Shown here piece after piece: positions 1 through 11,208 of a stretch of DNA of 64,000 bases. The translations under genes and the position numbers were made by a program. The notes below the pieces were generated by a model. That model ran no database searches. It had not been told where the DNA came from and was given only the letters and a program-made list of their open reading frames with translations. This stretch comes from Cristatella mucedo (taxonomy: Eukaryota > Bryozoa > Phylactolaemata > Cristatellidae). The stretch is taken from assembly GCA_009760855.2 (NCBI GenBank), contig WPIO01000008.1, positions 4,331,001 to 4,395,000 on the forward strand, written 5' to 3'. The first letter of the stretch is position 1; every line of letters starts with the position of its first letter.

Positions 1-363
1 AGCCACATGCTACTGTGCACACCACAATACAGCTATAATATCCAGCCGAAATACAAAAGTATGACGGGTTTCGTAAACTGCATAACACTTGGCATTATCC
101 AACACAAAAATATAAATCAAAAACCAACTCTTTTGTGTAGCGCCTCACGAGAACCAGATCTCTATCCTGGCACTTTAGAACCCACTGCTAAAGAAGCAAT
201 AACCAGAAGCTAGTCACAAAGGACTTACCGTGCTTAGGCAAGGATGAAAAACCTCACAAGAAAGACGCACAGAGTCACTGGTTTATAAGAGCCCTGGCTA
301 GCGACGTGCACTGAATCGTGCACAGATAAGCACACGAAGTACGAGGAAACGAAGGAGGCCAGT

Positions 364-640
364 TTATGGGGCGCCATGAGAGAAGGTGAGCCGATGAGAG
401 GCATAAAGCGGAATTTGAGTGATGCTACAGCAATGCAGTGCGGTGACCGAAGCAGCAAGAGAGTGCCAGACTTTCGGTGCACATGAACCGAATGCTTGAC
501 TGCCGAAAGATTTCAATTTGTGTGAGCGAAACCTCGAGACGTCTGGAAGCCAAAGAGTAAATGCTACGAGAGCAAACAGAAGGTGGGGGAGAGGTCGGAG
601 AGTTAGGTTGGTGTAAGCATGAAAGCAACAGGTGGCCATA
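364..640 (-). pseudogene. L2/CR1-like LINE ORF2 C-terminal relic
   Basis: The minus-strand reading includes LKSFGSQAFGSCAPKVWHSL. This is a decayed form of the LKSFGDRAFSSYAPKAWNSL motif seen in better LINE copies of this window. No tail is recognisable. Confidence 0.5.
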
Positions 641-1456
641 ACGAGAATCAGGACGTCGGTTCAATACCCGTTACGGGAGCCAGTAAAGATCAGACAGAAG
701 TGGTGTGCTGTGGCAGCTATTCGGTTGACGACAGATCAGCCGAGCTGCAGAATGTTGCACCAATTTGATATGATTAAGGGCACAGGCCATGAGTCATGAA
801 TAAAGAGAACCGAAGCGATCTAGACATGATGCGTTTACTAGTTTGGCTGCCGTACTCTTGTTCAATTAAGCACCTCCTAATTTTGGCAACGCCTGGCTGT
901 CGTACTCTAGTTTAATTAAGTGTCCTAATTTTGGTTATACTCCTCCGCTAAAAGTAGAACGACTTGACTGTGAAGGCAATGTGCTCATCTAATGACAGGC
1001 GGTTTTATAATAGCAAGCCCAGATTATGGGAAGATGCTACTGGAGTGATGCTGGATGAGCCAATCATGACGATGGGGTCTTTCAAGTTCCGATGGACATA
1101 AGGCTTGTCCGTAACTATTAGTATGGTCTCACCGGCATTAAGCTTCAAAAAATTCGTTGGCATCCAAGTGCAAATGTCATACCGATGCCGGCCAAAAGTG
1201 AATTAAATAAATGAATTAAATGAGTGGGGTGCAGAGCAAGGCTTAGAAGGGGCAAATAACAGGTAGAGCTGAGAGCCATGTGCACAGAGACGATAGCCAC
1301 GATTGAGTTTGCAATGACCTTACCTTAGTAAACCATTTTCTACAATTCTCGTGGAGTTAACAAGCTTTATTTCTAAAGAGCTGTTTTGCATCTTATTCCT
1401 TTACTGCCTGCTAAATGAACTGGCTCCAACCCATAGCGGGAAGTGTCACAGATTGC

Positions 1457-1458
1457 AT

Positions 1459-1555
<97 letters not shown>

Positions 1556-1578
1556 CAAACGCACACGTGCGTACACAC

Positions 1579-1648
<70 letters not shown>
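1457..1648. repeat. (CA)n microsatellite, about 190 bases, interrupted
   Basis: A nearly continuous CA repeat with a short imperfect stretch around 1538-1583. The His- and Cys-rich open frames over it are artefacts. Confidence 0.98.
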
Positions 1649-1650
<2 letters not shown>

Positions 1651-2129
1651 CCAAGACCTATTCTCCCCTAGCTTTGCAATTATTGTATGAAAAACTTCAT
1701 ACTGGAATATCAGAACAAGTAAGCCCAGGTAATAGGAAATGGGAAACCCTTCGGCACAGATAAACGGTTGCTTACACAACATCACGGCACTGGCATAAAT
1801 GCCACCAAATTTCTCATCCATAAACACACCCCCACAGCCACCCTGCCCCCCCCCGAGAAAAATCACAGCATCGTTGTCATACGTACATTGTGGCGAGGGC
1901 ATATCGTCGAGAAATTCTCCTCCGTAAGAGTGCAACCTAGGGCATACAAGGCTCGCCGCTGTGACGCTGACATCCTTCACACTTAACGAGCAGCAGAAAA
2001 TTCAAAGGTGTTCACACGATCAACAAAGACAGAATCGCTAGCCATCGGCACATACAGCTCGAATGAAACGAGCCACAGTCAGCTGCAATGGAGCTGCGCT
2101 GGGACTGCACCGGTGCTTGGTCTACCTAC

Positions 2130-2223
2130 CGTCGTCTATTGCGCAGAGGTAGTGGTACTTGCTTGAGCACCCTTTGCAGTAGCAGCCCAGCAGCGCTCCA
2201 CTCCTTGCACACCTCGTGCAAAA
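2130..2223 (-). CDS. TCF20/RAI1-like gene, exon with second half of the ePHD finger
   Basis: This 94-base exon has a pyrimidine-rich acceptor ending CTTGCAG and a GTAGGT donor. It encodes FCTRCARSGALLGC through YHYLCAIDDG in phase with the giant exon. The CxxC, GC..KGC and YHxxCA spacing is the diagnostic core of TCF20/RAI1-type extended PHD fingers. It ends in phase 1, so at least one more coding exon must follow. Confidence 0.88.
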
Positions 2224-5200
2224 CTGCAAGGCAGCACGGCAGAACAGATGCGACCGAAACCGTAGGCATGAGGACATTCGGGTGATAGCAGAGCGGCATC
2301 CGTACAGGCACACGATCCCTTTTGTTGCAACAACATGGCACCAAATAAGGCCTCGATCTTTGAGAGCCAGCAACCAGCACTGGGGATCGGGGAGGAGAGG
2401 GATGGGAAGATACGTGGCCGCCCCTGTGGGGGTGAACGCCGCTCGAGGCATACTTACGCTCTGTTCGCCGAGGCCAATCGCTTCGTCAAGGCCCATCAGC
2501 TGCTGGCCGATAAGGTTGACGCCAGGCGCCCACACAACGCAGTCCTCGTGATACCAGACTGTTCGAGGGCGGCTGCCGCTGCCCTCAGCCGGCCGAGGCT
2601 CGCTGGAAGCCACCGAGCCGCCATGGCTGCCGCTGCCACTTCGAGTAGAAGCAGCGGCCGGCGAAGTTCTGACTGCTGGCTTGCCTCTCTTGCCCGACTC
2701 CGGGGTGTCCGGCGGCAGCCACTGCTGCTGCTGCGCGTACGGCTGGACCATCGCCGAGAATGACGTCGCCCCGGTGGACGCCAGGGGGCTGCAAGGCGAG
2801 CCCACGTAGCGGTAGGGACCGAAGAGGTCACCCATACTTCTGCAGTTGCTCACCTCGTGGCAGAACACGCACAGCCACGGCGAGTCGTCGGCAGCGAGCG
2901 AGCGTGCCGTCGCACCAGATGGCGCTGCGGCTGCTGCTGCGACTGCAGCCACCGCTGCCGAGTGCCGCGGGGACATCTCCTTGACGCGGCCGACCTTGGT
3001 GAAGCTGGCCACACGTGCTTCCTGCTTGTCGCCTCCGCCGCAGCCGGCCTTTCCGGCTGAGGCGGCGACAGAGGAAACGTGAGCTTCCGGCGTCAGGGGC
3101 ACTTCCGTCTTCGGAGCTGCTACGACCAGCTTCGACATGCCTGGCAAGCTGCCGGCAGCAGCAGCAGCAGCGCTCTTCAGCTGGGCCGAAAGCACGCTCA
3201 GAGGGGGGCTGGGACAGGCCACTCCTCTGCTGCCCACAGTGCCGGCACTGCCATGGCAGGCAAAGTCGGCGGCGACAGAAGCCGACCTCTTTGCAGGGGC
3301 GCCCTGCTTCGACTTATCTTTTTTTGTCGGTTTATAAGAAAGTCCGTCCTTTTTCTTATTCTTGCTTCCCAGCGGGCGGCCACGCTTCCTTTTCACCGAC
3401 TCCGTTTGGGCAGGCCCGCGGGCCAGCACAATGGTGGCCGAAGCGAGCACCGACGCGCTGCCGCTTCTGGGCTCCACCGGAAAAGCGTCCGTGCCGGCTT
3501 CTTGCTGCTCTCGTTTGCAGCTCGACGGCACCTGCTTGGCAGGCGAAGCTGCCATCAATGCGCGCAGAGTAGAGCCCAATGGCGGCGGCGGAGGCGAGAT
3601 GGCAGCCCCGGAAGGAGCTGCTGCTGCTGCTGCTGCCGATGCTTCTACTGCCCCCGCTGCGGCGGCACCGGACGCGGAAGCCGGCTGCGATGGATCAGCC
3701 ACAGCGGCCGGTCGATGACGAAACGCTTCAGAGGAAGCGGCGCCGGGCACGGCTTGCAGCGCTCGTCGGTCCAGCGACGATGGCAGCAGCAACGACAGAG
3801 CCCGACCGGCAGGCAAGGCCACCGGTCGGGGCGCGGATGCCGACGGCGCAGACTCTCCTGCGCACCTTCTGCCGCCTTCTTCGGCGATGGCCGCCGGCAC
3901 GCCGGAGCGAGCCCCCGGCGGGGCCACGCTCGACGACGGCCAGCGCCGGCTGCCGTGGCCGTGCGCCGATGCGCGCTCGGCGTCGTGGCATGCAGGCTCG
4001 ACGCCGACGACTACAGCCTTAGCGAGATCGGGCGGCGCCTGGCTGCCACGCGCGCTAGCCACTGCAGCCGCAGGGGAGCTCGGCATGGCCGCGGCAGCCG
4101 CTCGTTCGTCGTCAGTCGGCGCCCGATGCAGTGGCGTCGGCGGCAGTTTCCTGGCGTGTGTCTTTTGCTTCTTCGACGGATGCAGCAGCGGCTGCGCTGG
4201 CGCAGGAGACGACAGCAGCGGTTCGGCCCACGTGGAAGGAGCGGACGCTTCTGCTGCTGCGTCTATCGCTAGGCCTTGCTTCCGCTTGCGAAGCGGCACG
4301 TTCTTACTGTTGCTGTAGTCGATGCCGGCAGGGGCAGGATGGATCTCCGGACGCTGCGCCGCCACTTGCTCGTCCGGCTGAGCTGCCGATCCTGCGGCAG
4401 CTGGGACGGCAGAGGGCGCTGCACGAGCTTCCGGCGCCGGCTCGGCTGCTGCAGCAGCAGCAGCTTTGGTGACAGCCGCGGCTGCGTCGGCCACGGTGCA
4501 CGCCGATGAGCGCTCCTCTGCTGCCGTGCAGCTAGCATCGGCGTCAGCCGTGGCGACGGTTGGCTCAGCGCTCGAGTTGTCGTGGGGCTCTTGCACATTC
4601 TGGCTGCCCGAGTTGTCGTCAACACTGTCGTCGGCACTTTTTGCCGGCTGCCTCTGCAGCCGGTGCTGCTGCGGCGGCCAGTCCTGCAGCTGTTGCTGCT
4701 GCCGCCGCTGCTCCCGCGGCTGCGCTGGGCTGCACAGGCCATAGCCGTCCAGGGCGTGGCTCCGCTCTGCCTCGTGGCTCTGCTCACCATTCGTCCACCG
4801 CCGCTGGCGCTGAGTGAGATCGCTAGCTCCACATTCCTCCACGGCGTCAGCAGGTGCAGCCACACTTGCAAGGAGGCGGTCTGCGCACGCAGTTCCTATG
4901 AGCTTCCGGTGAGCGGCCATCTCGGTGCCGTCCTCTACGCCCAGCGGACTGCCAGCTTTGCAATCGTCAAGGGACGGCATGCCGTCCTCCGTCTCAGCGC
5001 CAGCGGCGCAGCAGCGATCCTCCCGAAAGCCGCTGCCAGCGCTGTCAGCGCTACTGCTGCTGCTGCTGCTACCAATATAAACGGTCGCGACATCCAGCAC
5101 AGGGCTGTGCAATGAGCTCGCCAGCGGAGACGAGCTCTTTTCGGGCTCTGCTGCCGCTGCCGCCGCCGCTGCTGCTGCCGCTTGCAAGTCCTCGGGGCTG

Positions 5201-8200
5201 CTCGCGCTCGGACCGTCCGCCACTCGGGCAGTACTCATCACGCCAGCGCCGGCAGCTCCTCCCAGACCCGCGCTACCGCCGCCACCGCTGGTGGTGCCCG
5301 GCACAGGGCCGCTGCCGGTCGCGGCGGCACCACGCGGGCTGGCAGCAGCGCTCGCCATCACCATGGAGCCCACTCTGCCGCCAGCGTCGGCTGGCCTGCT
5401 CCGGTCGGGCAGCTGCACAGAAGGAGGCAGCTGACCCAGTGGAGCGCTCAGCAGAGCCTGCAGCGTGTGCTCGCTGCGCGCGGCCTGGCCACCGCCGGCG
5501 GCGGCGGAAGGTGCTCCGGCCAACGCCGCCCACGGGGCAGCTGGCAGCCCCAGGAGCGAACCGCTGCTGCTGGTGCTAGCTGGAACCGAGGTGGCGGCAG
5601 CAGCAGCAGGCAGCATGCCGCCCTGAGGAGGAGGGGGCGGCGGCAGCAGCAGCAGCGAGGCATCGTGCGACCCGCCTGAAGCTGCCGCTGCAGCAAACGA
5701 GCCGCTGCTGCGGCTGCCAGCACCACCGCCTTTTCTGGACACTCCTCCTCCTCCGCTACCATCGCCGGTGGCCAGAGACGTGGGCGATGCCATCTTGCGA
5801 GCCTTCTCCGCCGTAGCAGCCTTCTTGCTGCCGGGTGCCTTCGTCTTCGTGCCGGATGGCGATGACGACGGTGCTGACGCTGCGGCCACTGCCTTCGAGC
5901 TCGTCTTCTTGCTCTGACTGGGGCCGGCCCTCGGCGGCGGCTGCGGCCGATCGGGCGCCTCCTGCTTCAAGTGGTCACCGTGGGGCGCGTACGAGGCGGG
6001 ATAGCCGCTGGCCAGATACGGCACGCTGCCGGTCGAGTGCCCTGCATACATCGCATACAGGTGCGACTGTGGCTGCAGCTGCTGCTGCTGCTGCTGCAAC
6101 AGCTGCTGCTGCTGCAACTGCTGCTGATGCAGCAGCTGCTGCTGATGATGCTGGTGGTGGTGGTTGTACAAGGTCATGGCATCGTGAAGGCCAGCAGCGC
6201 CACCGGAAACGATGCTCTTCGGGTCTACGGGGTACTTGTCCGAGATCTGCGCCAGACGCTCCAGCGACTGAAGCGGGCTGCCGAACACACCACCACCACC
6301 AGCAGTGGCAGCGGTGGCAACGACGACCGAGTCGCCACCCGGGTGGCTGCCGCTGCCCATCATCTGCGCAGGTGAGCTCATCTGCTGCTGCTGCTGCTGC
6401 TGCAGAGGATGATGCAATCTCGCCATCCCTGCTGCTGTCAGGTGCTGCGTCCGAGCAATGCCCGGACCGTAAATGCCACCGCCAGCGGCCGCTGTCGATG
6501 GCGACGAGGAAGCACCACCGAGGTGCGGGTGCAGCATCAACTGAGAAGCACCGGGCGAGCTTCGGTGTAAATGACTTTGCGACAGAATGTGGGGTGGAGG
6601 TGTGCGCCCTGAAAAACAGCGCAAAGCAGCTAAGCTCAACTGGGCCGTGTCAGTTAGGGAATCAACAGTGACAAGCGCTCTGCGCAACAGCCTGCAGATT
6701 TCTAGGACTGGCATGTGATGGACTTCACCCACGCACGCCTCCTGCCCAGGAGCCGGAAATTGCAGTGGGAGTAAGTAAGCTGCGGGAGTGACCAGAGGCG
6801 GTTCGGCGCCAGTAAGCACTGGGAGCCGGTTTCGCAGGCTGCCTGAGGCAGCCTATTAGGGAATGGAGGCAACGAAGTGTCTACATTATTACAGGTAATT
6901 TCCAGCCAGCTCTTTCGCGTGGCACAAGGAAGAGAGGATCGATGCTCCTTGGCCAACCTTGCTCCATTTACGGCTGTCAGTGTACCACTGGCTTTCGCTC
7001 ACACTGCAGTTGAGGGCCAACGAGTAGCAAACGAGTGAGCACACATAGCAAAGCGGCAGGAATGCGTCGACATCGCGACATGCATGCACGACTCTCTCAC
7101 AAAATGGACAAAAAACAGGTGCACCAGTCGAATGAACTACAGGGCAGTGCTGCTTCGAGAAGCGACCAGCAGCTCCCGGGTGAGGGGGTAGGAAAGGGTT
7201 GCAATTAACGCCGAAACCACTCACCCAGCTGGCCAATTACCTTATGCAACTGGCTTGACTGAGCTTATGGAACTGCAGCCTGCCCTTTGGTCACCATCCC
7301 TGCACGTGACCTACACGTGGCCATTGGGGGGGTGAAGGGGAAGGAAGTGACCCGACGGTATAGGCTGCCACACACGGCCATGAATGTGAGGCAGTGATGC
7401 AGGATTCCTCACACAGCGGAGCTCCGCTGGACTCTTTCTGCTCACCGGAAGGGGGAGGAGTCACACAGATTTAGTTACTTTTTTGCCGTCAAGGCCGTGA
7501 AAAATACTACATAAAAAAGACAGCACATGCCACTGGCTTCTGTGACACAACGACACGATCTCCATGTGCCATTCTTAGCTTGGCAAATGCAAGAAACGGA
7601 ACAGAAACCGGACGAAAACCGGACGAGGAAAAGTGGTGAGTGCAAACGTTGATCCACTACGGCGGCGGCGCAGACTGCTAGCAGCCCGGCTGGCAGAGGC
7701 ACGAAAGGCAGAACCGGATACGATATGCTGGTTCCGCCAGCACATAGCAAGAATATGTACGGCAGAGGCGCGCGCAAACACATGCACGTCTGGCTGTTAC
7801 CGGGCGAGCTGGTCGAATGAACAGAGCCGGGACTCAGCTGCCCGTGGCTGCCGCCGCCGCCGTGCGCCGACGGGCTGCGTATGCTTCGTGGACTCATCGG
7901 CCCAGCAGCAGCTGTCGTCGGCGAAGGATGCGACGACGAGGAGGAGCTGGCTGCAGGTCGCGATGATGCCACACCCATCACCGGACTGAGCATGCCTGTC
8001 GGACGTCCATAAGGCGGGCCAGGAGAGTAGCTACTTCCGGTCATGGGCCCAGAGCCGGCAACATTGCTGCTGCCGCCGCCACTACACAGCGGGGCCATAG
8101 CAGCAGTCGACATGTGTGTGTGCTGGTGAGGCGGCTGCTGCGGCACCGGATGTGAGCCTGTCGCTGTCGACCTGGCGCTCGGCGGCAGCGGCGCAGCTGC

Positions 8201-8258
8201 CGGCGCGCGGTAGGCGGATGATGCCATGTGGTATATCGAGTCAGCAATTTCCTGCGGA

Positions 8259-8297
<39 letters not shown>

Positions 8298-9672
8298 TGC
8301 TGCAGCACTGGACGGACGGTGGGCCCGAGCTGGTGAGGGAAGTGTGCATAGCTCGAGCCACCATTTATGTAGTGACCGCTGGCACTGTTCTGATAGTGGT
8401 TCATCATGGTCATCTGATCACCAGATGGCACCGGAAACGGACTGCCATAGCTGGATGGCGGCATGCTCTGCAGCTGCTGCGGCTGCTGTTGCCCCATGCC
8501 TCCGAACATGTGGCCGTACCCAGGGCCGTCCACCGAAGCCTGCCAAGCAGACAGCAATGCGATGCACTGTGCATGCACATAGGAATCAGCAACGTCACAG
8601 CCACCTCAGCGAGGAATCACACTAACTAAATTGCCGCAGCAGGAGCAGCAGCAGCAATAGGAGCGCTCACCAGACCGCCGCCTCCCATCATGCCACCATA
8701 TTGCGCAAAGGGCATGGACATCTGAGACTGGTCCATGCCACTCGGATCGTACATGTAGGGCGCCATGCCGTCTGCAAAGAGCAACGGACACGGCATGACC
8801 TGCAGGCTTTGCAAGCCGGAAGGGCAAGCAACCTTTTTTGCCAGCTGCTGCAACGACAGCGACAGACCCATGATTAACAAAGCTGGGCCGTCGTCTCAGC
8901 TACCGGCACTCAAGGTGGGATGGCAGCCAGCCAGCAGGGCGGTGTAGGGAAGAAGCGAGAGGGGGTCGACAAGGACGTTTGATGACTATGCATTGTAAAC
9001 CTTATCGAGCCATAATAATAATAATAATAATACAATCAGAAATCAACTCATGCAGTAGGCAGAGCGCACGCAGGGATTGGCACAGGCCAGGGCTGTCGGA
9101 GTTCCGTGTCTGTGCAATCCGAGTAAGCATCTTGCCAGCAACGGTAGTCAGAGATCCAGCAGCAAGTGACAGCCGATTGGGTGGGTGGACAGCCTCCGGT
9201 GGACTGGAGGGAGGAGGGAAGGGGGAGGGAAGGGGGGCTCGAGTGAGAGTAGAGGCTGACAACCAGAAACCAGCGTGGTATCGCGAAGTGACAGATACTA
9301 CTGGAGCGGAGGAGCACAAAGCAAACTCCGCTCTAAAGCCCGGTTTAGAGCAGCAGACACACTCCTGACTGAAGCAGGAGCAGACCGCCATGCAACACCA
9401 CAGGCAGACACAATCCTTTTGCCGGTGAAGCCTGGTGAAGTGCAATGTTTTAAAGCAATAGTAGTGCATGTAATGGATGCAGCTCAACTTGCCTTCGCAG
9501 CAACATCGCGGGCATCGAGGCAGAGAAAAAACAGACCGAGCCACATCAAAACAGGTAAACAGCCCAGCAAACAACTCACTGGCATACAGGCCGTTAGGGC
9601 CTCCTCCAGGCACCTGGGTGCAGCTGTTCATCATGCCTCTGCCGTTCATGTCAAACTGTGACAACTTCTCGG
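2130..9672 (-). CDS. TCF20/RAI1-family chromatin protein gene (five exons, incomplete at both ends)
   Basis: Five minus-strand exons (9672-9580, 8771-8671, 8539-7801, 6608-2458, 2223-2130) join with matching phases (1, 0, 1, 0) and give about 1,725 codons. Most of the protein is low complexity: poly-Gln, poly-Ala, poly-Ser, Pro/Gly. Near the C-terminus are an AT-hook (KRKRGRPLGSKNKKK, about 3350-3400) and an extended PHD finger. The finger starts WLCVFCHEVSNCRSMGDLFG, has an insert of about 87 residues, resumes at HEDCVVW..GLDEA, and ends CTRCARSGALLGC..KGC..YHYLCAIDDG. This matches the C-terminal nucleosome-binding finger of vertebrate TCF20 and RAI1, which are nuclear transcription co-regulators. 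One very large exon followed by small finger-splitting exons also recalls the vertebrate genes. The start codon, 5' exons and last exon (final Cys/His of the finger) were not found. Family assignment is firm; orthology to TCF20 versus RAI1 cannot be decided. Confidence 0.88.
2458..6608 (-). CDS. TCF20/RAI1-like gene, giant exon (about 4.15 kb) with AT-hook and first half of the ePHD finger
   Basis: The exon starts after GCTGTTTTTCAG with RTPPPHILSQSHLHR and runs open for 1,383 codons to a GTAAGT donor after GLGEQS. It holds Gln tracts (about 6075-6140 and 6384-6402), many Ala runs of 7-11, Ser runs, a basic segment KNVPLRKRKQ (about 4270-4315) and the AT-hook. It ends with the first zinc-binding part of the extended PHD finger. 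The upstream part of the open frame (6609-6819) precedes the acceptor and is probably intron. The opposite strand is also open over long stretches, which follows from the GC-rich triplet composition. Confidence 0.9.
6609..7800 (-). other. Intron of the TCF20/RAI1-like gene
   Basis: It lies between the 739-base exon and the giant exon, with GTAACA donor and TTTTTCAG acceptor. No repeat or other gene was recognised inside. Confidence 0.75.
7801..8539 (-). CDS. TCF20/RAI1-like gene, 739-base exon with a 15-residue poly-Gln tract
   Basis: This exon opens ASVDGPGYGHMFGGMG and ends HSTSSPG at a GTAACA donor, entering in phase 0 and leaving in phase 1. It is disordered and rich in Gln, Ser, Pro and His. 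A nearly pure CAG run (about 8261-8303 on the opposite strand as CTG) encodes about 15 Gln. The sequence past the donor stays open for another 100 codons but loses the composition bias, so it is read as intron. Confidence 0.82.
8671..8771 (-). CDS. TCF20/RAI1-like gene, internal exon
   Basis: This 101-base exon has a pyrimidine-rich acceptor (...CTCTTTGCAG) and a GTGAGC donor. It encodes GMAPYMYDPSGMDQSQ... ending GGMMGGGGL, Met/Gly-rich and disordered. It enters in phase 1 and leaves in phase 0, matching both neighbours. Confidence 0.75.
9580..9672 (-). CDS. TCF20/RAI1-like gene, most 5' exon identified
   Basis: This 93-base exon lies between a TTGCAG acceptor and a GTGAGT donor and encodes AEKLSQFDMNGRGMM..., ending GLYA plus one base. 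It starts and ends in phase 1. Its phase fits the next exon. No domain is visible. The support is the splice signals, phase, and Gly/Met/Asn-rich composition like the following exons. The exon before it was not found. Confidence 0.7.
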
Positions 9673-11129
9673 CTGCAACATCCATGCAACATGCAAGAAG
9701 TTAAACTTCAATAAATACAACTAGAACTGTGCAAGAAGTGCCGGCAAACAACACTCACTCGATATAATCTAAACACATCAACGCACGCGGCTTTGGCAGA
9801 AAGACGCTCTGCCCTGCCCTGCCCATCCATGCCGAGTCTCACTAAAGTCCCTGGCCTCGACTGCATTCGCTGGAGCTCAATGTCAGCATGACTCCGAGGC
9901 ATGGCTCAATTGCACCAACCAAAGTAGCTACCTGCACACGAGATAGGACAGACTGTAAGGATATTCCACTCAAAATTGAGTAGGCAACCGAAAATTGCTT
10001 TGCACTGCATAAAATACATACAATCACGACCTTAGAGACATGCTGCAACCACCCCCTTGTCAAGTGCATGAATGGTATGTGCAACGCTAATGCTAACGCA
10101 AATGCTAGGCGCAACCTGGCGCCTGGACTCAGCAGGAACCGGTAGGGCTTGGCCGTACCAATCAATGAGCTTCTATATTTTGACCAATAACATCAGGGTC
10201 TGCCTTTAAAACTTTTGGGGTTTCCTTTAAAAATGGCTTCCTGTGGATTCGTGCAAGGCTCAATTGTCGAGCTTCTTCACAGGTAAGTCTTCACGGTTGA
10301 TTGTGCCACTTGTGGGTTATTTTTTCCCTACCCATAAGCCTGTGCGCACTAGCTGAACGTTGAGGCGACATGCAGAGGCTTGCCCAGCGAAGAGCAGCTG
10401 ATGAATTTAACGGCCATTTTTACACCTAAAGCAGACTCTTGATGGTTGCCTCTGCACTAGCGGAAGCAATGAAATGCCTGCAGGCAGAACCCAAACCTGC
10501 GAGCAAGGGTAAAGAGGCACAAGCAGCTCGCTCAAGGGGCAAAGACCCTGCGTGGAGTAGAACTGTCGTTCAAGACACGCCACCGTCAAGGCCAAAACGC
10601 CGGTGCCTTGTGCGCTCGATTGCAGCGATCGCCAGATAGCAAAGAAGACGCCCACAATCGAGACTGTGGTGTGAGGACAATGTGCTTGCCAAGCCTGCCA
10701 GGCTTGGCCAAGCAGGTAGATTTCCTTGTCCCAGCCGCCTGCAGGTCATGATGGTCTCGTGTGACGACCGTCGCGTGACGGCCTTTTTGCTTGGTCAAAG
10801 GAGGAAGTCATGTTTAGGCAACTCTAGTTAGCGTCTACAGCAGGCAAAAGGCAAGTGATCTTGCATACAGATAATGCCGGGAAAGCCAGGATGTCGCTCG
10901 GGGACATGGCAAAGAAGAAACAGGCTCTTTCAACCACGAGCATTCTGAAATGCGACTCCTCTTGGCTCGTCGATTGGACACTTGCTGGCCAATGGACTGG
11001 TGTGAGCAAATTCGTGGTCTGTCCAGACTGAAAACGCAGGACACTCGTGAGCCGTCACAAAGGTAGCGTGAGTATAAGCCACAATGCCTGAGGTGCACAG
11101 TACAAAAAGGCAGTGCATTTGCCTTCAAT
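9673..11129. other. No gene recognised; probable upstream intron
   Basis: Unique-looking sequence. Neither splice-supported exon nor repeat could be assigned. Confidence 0.4.
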
Positions 11130-11208
11130 AATAATAATAATCCATTTGTTATAGCACCCTAAGAAAACTCAAATCTCTTTCTAGGCACTTTCTAGGCATT
11201 TTTTTTAG
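11130..11208 (-). repeat. L2/CR1-like LINE 3' tail fragment
   Basis: An AAT repeat followed by the family tail (ATAGCACCCTAAGAAAACTC, then AAATCTCTTTCTAGGCAC). This is the minus-strand 3' end of the LINE common in the window. Confidence 0.75.

Larger units (their letters stand above)
1..2129. other. Region 3' of the last recognised TCF20/RAI1-like exon
   Basis: This must hold part of the intron after 2130 and perhaps the final exon. I see only a weak LINE relic (364-640) and a long CA microsatellite (1457-1648). No convincing exon completing the finger was found. Confidence 0.5.

Noticed and set aside
1351-1980. Open frames of His/Thr or Cys/Val repeats
   Set aside because: They are translations of a CA microsatellite and have no non-repeat homology.
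1905-1983. Possible last finger exon (minus-strand reading ASLVCPRLH)
   Set aside because: Spacing is CxxxH instead of CxxH, and the nearest acceptor gives the wrong phase for the GTAGGT donor at 2129.
3079-4272. 397-codon plus-strand open frame opposite the TCF20/RAI1-like giant exon
   Set aside because: It is antisense to a GC-rich triplet-biased coding exon. No recognisable domain.
5835-6671. 278-codon plus-strand open frame
   Set aside because: Also antisense to the giant exon; composition is explained by CAG/CTG codons.
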